Below are positions 16,186 to 24,433 of a stretch of DNA of 64,000 bases, in pieces; the first letter of the stretch is position 1; each line of letters opens with the position of its first letter. The stretch is from Actinomycetospora endophytica. GTDB lineage: Bacteria; Actinomycetota; Actinomycetes; Mycobacteriales; Pseudonocardiaceae. Below the pieces are notes generated by a model. That model was not told where the DNA came from, did no database searches, and saw only the letters and a list, made by a program, of their open reading frames with translations. The DNA lies in assembly GCF_021026375.1 (NCBI RefSeq), contig NZ_JAJNDB010000001.1, positions 434,001 to 498,000 on the forward strand, in the 5' to 3' direction. The translations under genes were made by a program, and so were the position numbers.

Positions 16186-16533
16186 CAGGCGCGAACGCGC
16201 AGCGTGTCGCGTCAATGGATCTAGCAGTGTGATTCACGTCTCACTGATGTGGGTGTCTGTCGGGCGGTGCGGCGCCGCGAGAGTCGCAATCGACTCGGCT
16301 GTGAAGACTCACGCGGCGCTGTCCGGTCACCCGATTCCGGGGACCCTGTCACCAAGGGTGTTGATACGTACTCGTGACTCGATCGTGATCGTTCACGACA
16401 CCCTTTCCCGCGTACAGCGCGTAGCACTTACCCTGCGTGCGTCATTGTCAGGATGCCGAACGATGTCGGGGTCGGGACGCGTCCGGAGCTCGGCCGGGGG
16501 GCCCGGCCGCCGGATCCGAGGGGGATGATCTTC
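16186..16533. other. Gene-free leader region with a bulged stem-loop
   Basis: No gene is supported. AAGGGTGT (16354-16361) pairs perfectly with ACACCCTT (16398-16405), and CGTGA near 16372 pairs with TCACG next to the right arm, giving a long bulged hairpin upstream of the gene at 16534. TACCCT near 16431 could be a -10 hexamer. I could not match it to a known riboswitch. Confidence 0.4.
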
Positions 16534-16884
16534 GTGGACGATTTCCGATTGCCGCACCACGACGACTCCGACATGCCTGACGGGGGCGCGCCCGCCGACC
16601 TCGCCCCGCCGGGCCTGCGTCATCTCGTGGACGCCGTCCTCGACGACGCGGAGTCGATCGAGGACCAGCTGGACGCCTGCGACGCCTACGTGGTCCTGGT
16701 CTTCGACCCCGCGACCGGGGCGATCGACTCGTACGGCCCCTTCGACGGCACCACGGCCCTGCTCGACGCCGCGCGTCGTCGGCGGGGCCTCGACGAGGGC
16801 GACCTCACCGACGTCGCCGTGACGGTGGTGCGCCACCACATGCCCGAGGCCGGGGAGAACGGCGCGCACGCGATCGCCTCCTGA
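16534..16884 (+). CDS. Acidic protein of unknown function
   Basis: 116 aa, rich in Asp, no membrane segment: VDDFRLPHHDDSDMPDG, then LRHLVDAVLDDAESIEDQLD and AYVVLVFDPATGAIDSYGPF, GTTALLDAARRRR, VAVTVVRHHMPEAG. The strand pattern (VVLVFDPATG, VAVTVVRH) suggests a small alpha/beta domain. The GTG at 16534 is preferred over ATG 16525 because GAGGGGG at 16518-16524 is nine bases from it but abuts the ATG. Family not recognised. The next gene starts 35 bp downstream from its own promoter. Confidence 0.6.
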   Translation: MDDFRLPHHDDSDMPDGGAPADLAPPGLRHLVDAVLDDAESIEDQLDACDAYVVLVFDPATGAIDSYGPFDGTTALLDAARRRRGLDEGDLTDVAVTVVRHHMPEAGENGAHAIAS

Positions 16885-16905
16885 ACCCCGCACGACCCTC
16901 GCGAC

Positions 16906-16911
16906 TACCCT
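16906..16911 (+). promoter_or_regulatory. -10 element for a leaderless transcript
   Basis: TACCCT ends 7 bp before the GTG at 16919 and there is no ribosome binding site between, matching the TANNNT-N6/7-start arrangement of actinobacterial leaderless genes. Confidence 0.5.
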
Positions 16912-16918
16912 GGACACG

Positions 16919-17677
16919 GTGACGACCCGCGCCGGGAGCCCTCTCGCCGTCGCCCCCGGTTTCGCCCGGGACGTCCTCGGCGAGGTTGCGGCCACGTTCG
17001 GCCGCCGTCGCACGCGGCTGCTCGGGGTCATCGGGAACCTCGTGCTCGCCCTCGGCTATGTGGGCTGGTCGCACTGGCACCCGAACCGGCCCGAGGCGTT
17101 CGCCGCGGCGCACATCGGGGTCGCGGTCGTCGTGTGGATCATGGCGGACGTCGTGAACACCAACCAGCTCGGCGCCGACGGCGAGGAGGTCGCCGAGCTG
17201 CTCTCGAGCGGGCACGGGATCGCCCGCATCCTCGCCACCAAGAACCTCGCGCTCGCGACGGTGATCGTGCCGCTCGCGGTCGGGGTCACCCTCGGGGCGC
17301 AGCTGCTCGCCCGGCACGCCCCGGACCTCGGCCGCGCCTCGCTCGCCGACGTGGGCGCGGTGTTCTGCTGGCTCGGCGTCGGGAGCGTGCTCTCGGTGCT
17401 GCTGCCCTACCGGCCGATGCCGTGGCGCGCCCGCCTCGCCGCGCGCCACACCTGGCTGCGCTGGGCGCTGTGCCTGGGAACGCCGTGGGTCGTCGTGCTC
17501 GGTCTCGAGCCCGCGCTGAACGCGGCCGACCGTGCGGTGGGGTCGGCCGGACGAGCCGGTGCGCTCGTGGTCGGCGTGATGTGCTGGGCCGGCGGACTCG
17601 CGCTGGCCGCGCGCCTCGCCCGTCGTCGGAACCTCTCATTGCGACAGGAACTGCGCGCCTACGTCGATTCCGTATGA
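16919..17677 (+). CDS. Polytopic membrane protein of unknown function
   Basis: 252 aa with about six hydrophobic helices (LLGVIGNLVLALGYVGW, HIGVAVVVWIMADVV, NLALATVIVPLAVGVTLGAQ, AVFCWLGVGSVLSVLLPY, ALVVGVMCWAGGLALAARLA). The order and the NQLGAD, LSSGHGIARILATKNL segments resemble ABC-2-type permease-like actinobacterial membrane proteins, but no ATPase gene is adjacent. Function not assigned. The GTG start appears to be leaderless. Confidence 0.7.
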   Translation: MTTRAGSPLAVAPGFARDVLGEVAATFGRRRTRLLGVIGNLVLALGYVGWSHWHPNRPEAFAAAHIGVAVVVWIMADVVNTNQLGADGEEVAELLSSGHGIARILATKNLALATVIVPLAVGVTLGAQLLARHAPDLGRASLADVGAVFCWLGVGSVLSVLLPYRPMPWRARLAARHTWLRWALCLGTPWVVVLGLEPALNAADRAVGSAGRAGALVVGVMCWAGGLALAARLARRRNLSLRQELRAYVDSV

Positions 17678-17809
17678 CGAGTCGATCATCGGATTCGCAA
17701 CGATCCGATCACCGCGGTTTGGCCGAAATCGCTCCGAATGATCGGCGGGCCGGGTGGGGAACCGATCATCGGAGAGTGGATCCCCCACACGTGAGGAGCT
17801 GATTCAGCC

Positions 17810-18340
17810 GTGACCGGTGACGACCCCCGCCTGGTCCCCACCCACGCGCAGCGCTGGGTCATGCGACTCGGAGCCGCCGGCGCCGCCTGCGCGGCGACGC
17901 TCGCCCTCGGCCTGGGCACGGCCTCGGCGGCTCCGCCGGCCGCCCCGCCGCCCGGTCCGGCGGCCGCACCGGCACCGGCGACGACCGGCGGGACACCGTG
18001 CGCCGCGACGGCGAAGGCGTGCCTCGATCTGTCGCACCGGAAGGCGTGGCTCACCGACGGGGCGGGTCACGTCGTCGCGGGCCCGTTCGCGGCCCGCGGC
18101 GGGACGTCGAAGGCGCCGACCCCGGTGGGCACCTTCGCCGTCGAGGAGAAGGTCAAGCACTACTGGAGCACCGAGTTCGACGCCCCGATGCCGAACGCGG
18201 TCTTCTTCCAGCCGGGCATCGCCTTCCACGAGGACAGCACCAGCATTCCGTCGAACGGGTGCGTGCACCTCTCCTGGGCCGCCTCCCAGCTGTTCTACAG
18301 CACCCTGAAGCCGGGCGACCGCGTCCAGGTCGTGGCCTGA
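17810..18340 (+). CDS. Secreted L,D-transpeptidase (YkuD domain)
   Basis: 176 aa. A signal-peptide-like segment near residues 20-40 (LGAAGAACAATLALGLGTASA) is followed by a Pro/Ala linker and a YkuD catalytic domain. The active-site motif SNGCVHLS supplies the nucleophilic Cys and the His, with an upstream His in GIAFHEDS. It would form 3-3 cross-links in peptidoglycan or attach proteins to the wall. A second paralogue is at 29003. The direct repeat CGATCATCGGA occurs twice upstream (near 17683 and 17761). Confidence 0.88.
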   Translation: MTGDDPRLVPTHAQRWVMRLGAAGAACAATLALGLGTASAAPPAAPPPGPAAAPAPATTGGTPCAATAKACLDLSHRKAWLTDGAGHVVAGPFAARGGTSKAPTPVGTFAVEEKVKHYWSTEFDAPMPNAVFFQPGIAFHEDSTSIPSNGCVHLSWAASQLFYSTLKPGDRVQVVA

Positions 18341-18356
18341 GTGGCCTGACTTCGGA

Positions 18357-18929
18357 TCACATCGTGTCGTGGCCGTACATCCGGCCCAGCGGGTCGTGGA
18401 TGAACTCGATGCGCGTCCCGTCCGGGTCGCTGGTGTAGATCGAGGTGCCCGACTCGAGCATGTAGTCGGCGCCGCGTTCGTCGAGCCGGTTCTTGATCTG
18501 GTGCCAGTGCTGCTCGGAGACCGAGATGCACAGGTGGTGCAGGCCGCCGAGAACTTCCTGGTACGGCCCCGGGTCGACGCCCGGCAGGTCGAAGAAGGCC
18601 AGATGGTTGCCGGCCCCGACGTCGAAGAAGAAGTGCGTCGAGCCGGCCAGGTCGCGGTTCTCGAAGAGCACCGTGACGGGGAAGCCCGCCAGGTTCTGGT
18701 ACCAGTCGACGGTCGTGCGTACGTCGGCACAGATGAGGGCGCAGTGGTGGATGCCGCGGCCGGTGGACGGCGGCCGGTTCTCGCGGGAGAACAGGAACTC
18801 CGCCCGGATCCGGTCGCGGGTCTCGGTGAGCGTCCGGCGCTCGTCGGCGGTGATCAGGCTCGACTTGTCGCCGCCCTCGTGCTCGTCCGCCCGGGTCGGT
18901 TCCGGGGTCACGGTCGCTTCGGTGGTCAC
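18357..18929 (-). CDS. VOC-family protein, extradiol-dioxygenase-like
   Basis: 190 aa. After a polar N-terminal tail of about 55 residues, the VOC module begins GIHHCALICADVRTTVDWYQ and ends SDPDGTRIEFIHDPLGRMY. Potential metal ligands are the His in IHHCAL, the His in GGLHHLCISV and the Glu in TRIEFI, the usual two-His-one-Glu triad, so this may be an Fe- or Mn-dependent dioxygenase or isomerase. It lies 45 bp downstream of the pirin gene on the same strand, suggesting a two-gene operon. Confidence 0.85.
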   Translation of the reverse strand: MTTEATVTPEPTRADEHEGGDKSSLITADERRTLTETRDRIRAEFLFSRENRPPSTGRGIHHCALICADVRTTVDWYQNLAGFPVTVLFENRDLAGSTHFFFDVGAGNHLAFFDLPGVDPGPYQEVLGGLHHLCISVSEQHWHQIKNRLDERGADYMLESGTSIYTSDPDGTRIEFIHDPLGRMYGHDTM

Positions 18930-18974
18930 GATGGTTCTCCTTCTCGATGGGCGCCGGTGGCGGCGTCGGACTCG

Positions 18975-19730
18975 TCAGTCGCCGAGGCCCTCGTGCATCT
19001 CCCAGACGAGGACCTCGGCGTCGGTCGTGGCAGTGAGCGCGGGTCGTCCGGCGGCCCGCAGCCGTGCGGCGTCCCCGGCGGCGAGGGCGACGGGGGCGTC
19101 CCCGGCCGAGAGCGTCGCGGTGCCGCGGGCGACGTGGACGTGCAGGTACTCGGCGTCGGGGAGCTCGAGGGCGCGCCCGGCGGCGGGCCGCGCGACGTGC
19201 AGCGCGGCCGACGCGACCCCGAGCCGCACCCCGGGCCCGTCGTCGTCGCGCGCCATCCCGGAGGCGACCGTCACGAGGTCGCCGCCGGCGAGGGCGGCCG
19301 AGAGGTCGCGCTGCTCGTGGTCGGGCGCGGCGCCGGGTGAGTCGGGGAGCAGCCACATCTGCACGAGGTGCAGCCCCTCGGCCCCGGCCCCGGGCCCGGT
19401 GGCCGCGTGGCGCTCGGAGTGCTCGATGCCCCGGCCCGCGCTCACCCGCTGCACGGAGCCGGGCCGCAGTTCGCCCGCGTGCCCCTCGGAGTCGGCGTGG
19501 GCGAGGGCGCCGGTCAGTACCCAGGTGACGATCTCGGTGTCGCGGTGCGCATGGGTGTCGTACCCGGCGCCGGGGTCGATGCGGTCCTCGTTGTGCGCCA
19601 GCAGCAGCCCGTGGTGGGTGTTGCCCGGTTCGTGGTGCGCGCCGAAGGAGAACGCGTGCCGGGTCTCGATGCCCGGGTGCGTCGTCACGGCACGGTCGGC
19701 CCCGCGGCGGACGTCGACACTCCCGGACAC
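18975..19730 (-). CDS. Pirin-family bicupin
   Basis: About 251 aa. The pirin cupin signature is present: THHGLLLAHNEDRIDPGAGY, then DTHAHRDTEIVTWVLTGALA and RVSAGRGIEHSERHA, giving the His/His/His/Glu metal site of pirin. A second, weaker cupin follows. Bacterial pirins act as quercetinases or redox-sensing regulators. The frame extends to a GTG at 19766, but the GTG at 19730 (VSGSVDVRRGADRA) gives the usual family N-terminus. It precedes the VOC gene, with which it may form an operon. Confidence 0.85.
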   Translation of the reverse strand: MSGSVDVRRGADRAVTTHPGIETRHAFSFGAHHEPGNTHHGLLLAHNEDRIDPGAGYDTHAHRDTEIVTWVLTGALAHADSEGHAGELRPGSVQRVSAGRGIEHSERHAATGPGAGAEGLHLVQMWLLPDSPGAAPDHEQRDLSAALAGGDLVTVASGMARDDDGPGVRLGVASAALHVARPAAGRALELPDAEYLHVHVARGTATLSAGDAPVALAAGDAARLRAAGRPALTATTDAEVLVWEMHEGLGD

Positions 19731-19740
19731 GGCCTCCGAC

Positions 19741-19765
19741 CCCCTAGGGGTTGGTTGAATATTCA
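19741..19765. promoter_or_regulatory. Two adjacent palindromes upstream of the pirin gene
   Basis: CCCCTAGGGG (19741-19750) and TGAATATTCA (19756-19765) are both perfect palindromes in the presumed promoter of the pirin/VOC pair. The AT-rich second one stands out from its surroundings and resembles an operator. The cognate regulator is unknown. Confidence 0.4.
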
Positions 19766-19811
19766 CCTACTGGGGTGCGAACACCCCGTTCCCCGAACAC
19801 TATTCCGCCCG

Positions 19812-20414
19812 TCACCACACGTCGTCGACGAGAACGGTGACATCGACCGGCTCGAGCCCCGTCGCCTCGCGGACCCCCCGGGCGACGACGGAGCGGATCC
19901 GCTCCCCCAGCGCCTGGAGATCCTGACCGTACGCGGCGGCGAGGGTGATCTGTACCGCCGTCGAGCCGCCGGAGACCCCGGCCTGGACGTCGGGCACGAC
20001 CTCCCCGACCACACCGTGGCCCTCCGCGGCGAGCCCGCTGAGCGCCACCTCGACCCCGGGGACCTGGCCGGCCAGGTGCCGGGCGAGGGCGACGACGACG
20101 CGCGACGCCACCCGGGTGTGCCCGAGCGGGGAATCGAGCCGCCCGTACTCCGCCTCCCGCGACCCCGTGCGCACGCGGCGCAGCGCCGCCTCGACGACGG
20201 ACACGGGAGCGCGCGGTCGGTCGGCGGCGACGGCGCGCACCGGCCCCCACAGGCGCTCGAACTCGCCGAGGGCCGCGCGGCAGTGCGGACAGGTGCGCTG
20301 GTGCTCGTCGAGCTCCCGGGCCCGCCCCTCGGCGACCTGCTCGACGAGCGGCCCCGTCCAGCGCCCGCAGGCCAGGCGTTCCTCGGGTGCGGGCAGCGCG
20401 GTCGGCCCCGTCAT
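19812..20414 (-). CDS. Asp23/Gls24-family protein with N-terminal anti-sigma-type zinc finger
   Basis: 200 aa. Residues 1-50 contain a zinc-finger pattern, LACGRWTGP then LDEHQRTCPHCRAALGEFE (HxxxCxxC), as in ZAS anti-sigma factors. From about residue 95, GRVASRVVVALARHLAGQVP-like sequence and VQITLAAAYGQDLQALGERI followed by GLEPVDVTVLVDDV match the Asp23 (Gls24) envelope-stress domain. It overlaps the upstream ECF sigma gene by ATGA. The architecture suggests a cytoplasmic anti-sigma factor whose second domain monitors the envelope. Confidence 0.75.
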   Translation of the reverse strand: MTGPTALPAPEERLACGRWTGPLVEQVAEGRARELDEHQRTCPHCRAALGEFERLWGPVRAVAADRPRAPVSVVEAALRRVRTGSREAEYGRLDSPLGHTRVASRVVVALARHLAGQVPGVEVALSGLAAEGHGVVGEVVPDVQAGVSGGSTAVQITLAAAYGQDLQALGERIRSVVARGVREATGLEPVDVTVLVDDVW

Positions 20415-21004
20415 GCGGACCAGCTCCTCATCTCGGCGAGCAGGGTGGTTCGGGCACGGGCGAGGCGCCCGCGCACCGTGGCCTCGGAGGTCTTCGTGAC
20501 CGCGGCCGCCTGGGCGTAGCTCAGGCCCTCGATCTGACACAGCACGAACGGCACCCGCTGGGCGTCGGGGAGCCGGGCGATCGCCTCGAGCCCGGCCCGC
20601 AGCTCCTCGCCCGCGACCACCGTGCGCTCCGGCCCGGCGACCGGGACGAGGTCGCCCTCGGTGGGCTCGTCGGACGCGGTGCGCCGTGCCCGACGCTGGT
20701 GGTCGAGGCTGCGGTTGACGACGACGCGGTAGAGCCAGGTGGTGAAAGCGGAGCTGCCGGCGAACCCCGACAGCGCCGTCCAGAGCTGGATGACGACCTC
20801 CTGGGTGACGTCGTCGGCGTCCGCGGCGTCCCCGGTGATCCGCAGCGCGATGCGATAGATCCGGTCGCGGTGGCGGCGGATCAGCTCCTCGTAGGCGCCC
20901 AGCTCCCCGTCGCGCGCCTTCCTGACCAGCCACCGGTCGATCTGCGACCCACGCTCGTCCGTCACCGTGCCGCCGTCGTGGGCGACGCCGCCGTCGGACG
21001 TCAC
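20411..21004 (-). CDS. ECF-family RNA polymerase sigma factor
   Basis: 197 aa. Region 2: YEELIRRHRDRIYRIALRIT, DADDVTQEVVIQLWTAL, AFTTWLYRVVVNRSLDHQRR. Region 4: LPDAQRVPFVLCQIEGLSYA, AAVTKTSEATVRGRLARART. GTG 21004 has GGAGG six bases upstream, which fixes the start among several in-frame GTGs. It is co-transcribed with the zinc-finger Asp23 protein, presumably its antagonist. Divergent from ilvE. Confidence 0.9.
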   Translation of the reverse strand: MTSDGGVAHDGGTVTDERGSQIDRWLVRKARDGELGAYEELIRRHRDRIYRIALRITGDAADADDVTQEVVIQLWTALSGFAGSSAFTTWLYRVVVNRSLDHQRRARRTASDEPTEGDLVPVAGPERTVVAGEELRAGLEAIARLPDAQRVPFVLCQIEGLSYAQAAAVTKTSEATVRGRLARARTTLLAEMRSWSA

Positions 21005-21079
21005 GGTCCGCCTCCACCCCGCTCCCCGGTGCCCGGAACCCGCTGGTGCGACGACCGTACGGGGTGGCACGGTGCGCTG

Positions 21080-22180
21080 GTGAGCAGCGTCGTCGACCCC
21101 GGACTGTCCCTGCGCTTCCCCGCGACGCCGACGACGCCCACGCCCGACGAGGCACGGGCGTCGCTGCTCGTCGACCCGGGCTTCGGGCGGGTGTTCTCCG
21201 ACCACATGACGGTGGCGTCGTGGACCGCGGAGCGGGGATGGCACGACGACGGAGTGCGCGGGCTCGAGCCGATGACGCTCCACCCCGCGGCGGCCGTCCT
21301 GCACTACGCGCAGGAGATCTTCGAGGGCCTCAAGGCGTACCGGCAGCCCGACGGGTCGGTGGCCCTGTTCCGGCCCGACCGCAACGCGGCGCGGTTCGAG
21401 CACTCGGCGCGGCGGCTCTCGCTGCCGGTGCTGCCGGCCTCGGCGTTCGTCACCGCCGTCACCGAGCTGGTCCGGCTGGACGCGGCGTGGGTGCCGGACC
21501 CGCCCGCGACGCTCTACCTCCGGCCGTTCATGGTCGCGACGGAGGCGTTCCTCGGCGTGCGCGCGGCGGACGAGGCGCGCTTCGGGGTCCTGGCCTCGCC
21601 GGCCGGGCCCTACTTCTCCGGACGCGAGGTCGGGGTGACCCTCTGGATCGACCCGGAGCTCTCGCGCGCGGCCCCGGGCGGTACCGGCGACGCGAAGTGC
21701 GGGGGCAACTACGCGGCCGGCCTGGCGGCGCAGGGTGTGGCGCGGGAGCACGCCTGCGACCAGGTGCTGTTCCTCGACGCCGTCGAGCACCGGTGGCTCG
21801 AGGAGTCCGGGACGATGAACGTGCTGCTGGTGACGGCCGCCGGCGAGCTCGTGACCCCGCCGCTCGGGACGATCCTCGACGGGGTCACCCGGCGCAGCGT
21901 CCTGGAACTGGCCGCCGGACACGGGCTGCGCCCCGTCGAGCGGCCGGTGTCGGTGGACGAGCTGCGCGAGGGCGCGCGGTCGGGCGCGATCACCGAGGTG
22001 TTCGCGGCGGGGACGGCGGCGGTGATCAGCCCGATCGTGCGCTTCCGGGAGCCGGGCGGGGAGTTCACCGTGGGCGACGGGACGCCGGGGCCGCGGACGC
22101 TGGCGCTGCGGTCGGAGCTCGTCGACGTGCAGTTCGGTCGTGCCGCCGATCCGCGGGGCTGGCGGGTGCCGGTCGGCTGA
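21080..22180 (+). CDS. ilvE: Branched-chain amino acid aminotransferase
   Basis: 366 aa, fold-type IV PLP enzyme. Conserved segments: YAQEIFEGLKAYRQPDG, YLRPFMVATEAFLGVR, GDAKCGGNYAAGLAAQ with the PLP lysine, DQVLFLDAVEHRWLEESGTM and EVFAAGTAAVISPI. It converts Leu, Ile and Val to their 2-oxoacids and back with 2-oxoglutarate/glutamate. GTG 21080 gives the usual N-terminus before SLRFPATP. A strong hairpin terminator follows at 22183-22209. Confidence 0.95.
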   Translation: MSSVVDPGLSLRFPATPTTPTPDEARASLLVDPGFGRVFSDHMTVASWTAERGWHDDGVRGLEPMTLHPAAAVLHYAQEIFEGLKAYRQPDGSVALFRPDRNAARFEHSARRLSLPVLPASAFVTAVTELVRLDAAWVPDPPATLYLRPFMVATEAFLGVRAADEARFGVLASPAGPYFSGREVGVTLWIDPELSRAAPGGTGDAKCGGNYAAGLAAQGVAREHACDQVLFLDAVEHRWLEESGTMNVLLVTAAGELVTPPLGTILDGVTRRSVLELAAGHGLRPVERPVSVDELREGARSGAITEVFAAGTAAVISPIVRFREPGGEFTVGDGTPGPRTLALRSELVDVQFGRAADPRGWRVPVG

Positions 22181-22182
22181 GC

Positions 22183-22209
22183 GGGGCGGGGTGCTGACAC
22201 CCGCGCCCC
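22183..22209 (+). terminator. Hairpin terminator after ilvE
   Basis: GGGGCGGGGTG (22183-22193) pairs with CACCCGCGCCCC (22198-22209) around a 4-nt loop with one bulge. It starts right after the ilvE stop. No T-tract, as usual in GC-rich actinobacteria. Confidence 0.65.
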
Positions 22210-22408
22210 GACGAGAGGCACGCCAGGCAGGTTCGGCGCGCTGCTGCGCTGCCTCATGTACCCCTGATCAACGACAGGCGGGACGCCGACGCCCCCATGA
22301 CCTGCGCCGTTACGACGAACAGCCTATCGGGTGAGGCTACTTGACGTAACGAGGTGAGCACCCAGAGCGACACACGGTCACGAACACCCGACCTCGAGGA
22401 GGCCGACC

Positions 22409-23290
22409 GTGACGATCGCCCGTACGTCCTGCCTGACCTCGTCCCCCGGCGAGCCCGCCGACGCGCTGCCCGCCGCCGACGCTGACGCCCTCGCCGGCTC
22501 CCTCGACGACGCCGCCGGCCACCGCGCGCACGCGCCGCTCGCCTGGTGCGCCGCCCTCGCCGTCGTCGTCGGCACCGCCCTGGTCGCCGGGATCGCCCCC
22601 GCCGTCGTCGTCGCACTGCTGGCGCTGCCGACGCTTGCCGTCGTGGGCCAGATCGACCGCGCCCGTCGCACCGTCGTCGCCACCTACCTGCGTCCGGGGT
22701 CCACGCCCTCGTCGCGCCACGAGCGACTGGTCGGGGTCTGGGAGCGGCACCGGATGACCGCGACGAGCTGGGAGCCCGCGGTCTGGGAGGTCGCGCCGCA
22801 CGGGGGTCACCAGGCCGTCGCGCGCCGGGTCGACGGGCCGCGCCACCTGCGGGCTGATCTCGCGGTGCCGACCTTCGCGGCCGCGCGCCGCGACGTCGCC
22901 TTCCTGCCCGACCGGGTCGTCGTCCGCGAGGGACGCGCGCACCGGGTCGCCGGGTACGACGAGCTCGAGGTCTCGGCGACGGTGTGCGAACGCGCCGGGG
23001 GCGGGCGGCTCGGGCGGCTGACACTGCGGGTGGCCGGCGCGACGGTGGTCTACGACCTCACCTCGATCGCGGCCACCCAGGACCTCGCGGCCGCACTGCG
23101 GGGGATGACCGGGACGCGGGCGCAGCGGACCACCGCTGCCGACCGCGCCACCGGATCCCTGCCGGTGCCGAGCCCGCGGGACGGCGGGGCCGACGGCGCC
23201 TGGGACGTCGTCGGCCCCGCCGCGGCTCGGGAACCGCGTCAGAGCGACGTGACCGGCAGCCCGTGGGCCTCGCCGACGGTGGCGCTGTAG
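22409..23290 (+). CDS. Membrane protein of unknown function
   Basis: 293 aa. Two adjacent hydrophobic segments at about 45-82 (LAWCAALAVVVGTALVAG, APAVVVALLALPTLAVVG) are followed by a soluble C-terminal region with FLPDRVVVREGRAHRVAGYD, LTLRVAGATVVYDLTSIA, a PH-like strand pattern, and a low-complexity tail. Not recognised. GTG 22409 follows GAGGAGG. Its last 52 bp overlap the 3' end of the convergent ald gene. Confidence 0.65.
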   Translation: MTIARTSCLTSSPGEPADALPAADADALAGSLDDAAGHRAHAPLAWCAALAVVVGTALVAGIAPAVVVALLALPTLAVVGQIDRARRTVVATYLRPGSTPSSRHERLVGVWERHRMTATSWEPAVWEVAPHGGHQAVARRVDGPRHLRADLAVPTFAAARRDVAFLPDRVVVREGRAHRVAGYDELEVSATVCERAGGGRLGRLTLRVAGATVVYDLTSIAATQDLAAALRGMTGTRAQRTTAADRATGSLPVPSPRDGGADGAWDVVGPAAAREPRQSDVTGSPWASPTVAL

Positions 23291-24336
23291 AGCTCCCCCG
23301 CGTGCGTCGCCAGCCCGGCCGCGAGGCCCGGGTCGGCGGCCAGGGCGTCGCGCCAGCCGCGGTCGGCCAGCGCGGTCGCGAACGGCAGCGTCGCGTGGGT
23401 GAGCGCGTGGGTGGACGTGTTCGGCACCGCGCCGGGCATGTTCGCCACGCAGTAGAAGAGCGTGTCGTGCACCGCGAACGTGGGCTCCGAGTGCGTGGTG
23501 GGGTGCGAGTCGGCGAAGCAGCCGCCCTGGTCGATGGCGATGTCGACGAGCACGGCGCCCGGCTTCATCCGCGCGACCAGCTCGTTGGTCACCAGCTTCG
23601 GGGCCTTCGCGCCCGGGATCAGGACCGCGCCGACGACGAGGTCGGCGTCGAGCACCGCGCGCTCGAGGTTCTCGACGTTCGAGTACAGCGTCTGGACCCG
23701 GCCCGCGTAGTGGGCGTCGAGCTCGCGCAGCGTGTCGAGGTTGGTGTCGAGCACCGTGACCCGCGCGTGCATCCCGACCGCCATCTGGATGGCCGCCCGG
23801 CCGGAGACCCCGCCGCCGAGGACGACGACGTTGCCCGCCGGGGCACCGGGGACGCCGCCGAGCAGCAGCCCGCGCCCGCCGTTGGACCGCATCAGGTGGT
23901 ACGCGCCGACCTGGGGCGCGAGCCGGCCCGCGACCTCGCTCATCGGCGCCAGCAGCGGCAGCCGCCCGGCGCGTGTCACGGTCTCGTACGCGATCGCGGT
24001 GGTGCCCGCGTCGAGGAGGGCCTGGGTGCACTCGCGGCTCGCGGCCAGGTGCAGGTAGGTGAAGAGCGTCTGGTCGGCGCGCAGGCGGTGGTACTCGGAC
24101 GCGACCGGCTCCTTGACCTTGACGACCATCTCGGCCTCGCCCCAGACCGCGTCGGGGTCGGCGACGATCCGGGCGCCCGCGTCCTTGTACTCGTCGTCGC
24201 CGAACGCGGAGCCGACCCCCGCGCCCTGCTCGACGGTGACCTCGTGGCCGTGGGCGATCAGCTCGCGCACGCCACCGGGCGTGAGCGCCACCCGGAACTC
24301 GTTGTTCTTGACCTCGGCAGGCACCGCGACCTTCAT
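23239..24336 (-). CDS. ald: L-alanine dehydrogenase
   Basis: 365 aa, full length. It interconverts L-alanine and pyruvate plus ammonia with NAD(H). Catalytic residues are visible: the Lys in MVVKVKEP, the His in FTYLHLAASR and the Asp in DIAIDQGG. The NAD site is VVVLGGGVSGRAAIQMA. It is divergent from an Lrp/AsnC regulator, an arrangement known for ald/aldR in mycobacteria. The 3' end overlaps the convergent gene at 22409-23290. Confidence 0.95.
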   Translation of the reverse strand: MKVAVPAEVKNNEFRVALTPGGVRELIAHGHEVTVEQGAGVGSAFGDDEYKDAGARIVADPDAVWGEAEMVVKVKEPVASEYHRLRADQTLFTYLHLAASRECTQALLDAGTTAIAYETVTRAGRLPLLAPMSEVAGRLAPQVGAYHLMRSNGGRGLLLGGVPGAPAGNVVVLGGGVSGRAAIQMAVGMHARVTVLDTNLDTLRELDAHYAGRVQTLYSNVENLERAVLDADLVVGAVLIPGAKAPKLVTNELVARMKPGAVLVDIAIDQGGCFADSHPTTHSEPTFAVHDTLFYCVANMPGAVPNTSTHALTHATLPFATALADRGWRDALAADPGLAAGLATHAGELYSATVGEAHGLPVTSL

Positions 24337-24392
24337 GGCCTTCTCCTCCGTTCACCGTGCGCCGTCACCTCCATGGTGAACGATCTGCGTGA

Positions 24393-24427
24393 CAGCGGGA
24401 ATATCGCTGAAGAAGGTTCTGTAACCT
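24393..24427 (+). promoter_or_regulatory. AldR operator candidates and leaderless aldR promoter
   Basis: Two inverted repeats lie in the 97-bp ald/aldR gap: CAGCG-N7-CGCTG (24393-24409) and AGGTT-CTGT-AACCT (24414-24427). The second overlaps TAACCT (24422-24427), a -10 hexamer six bases before the aldR GTG, implying a leaderless transcript and autoregulation. Binding by AldR is inferred from position. Confidence 0.55.
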
Positions 24428-24433
24428 GCTCTT

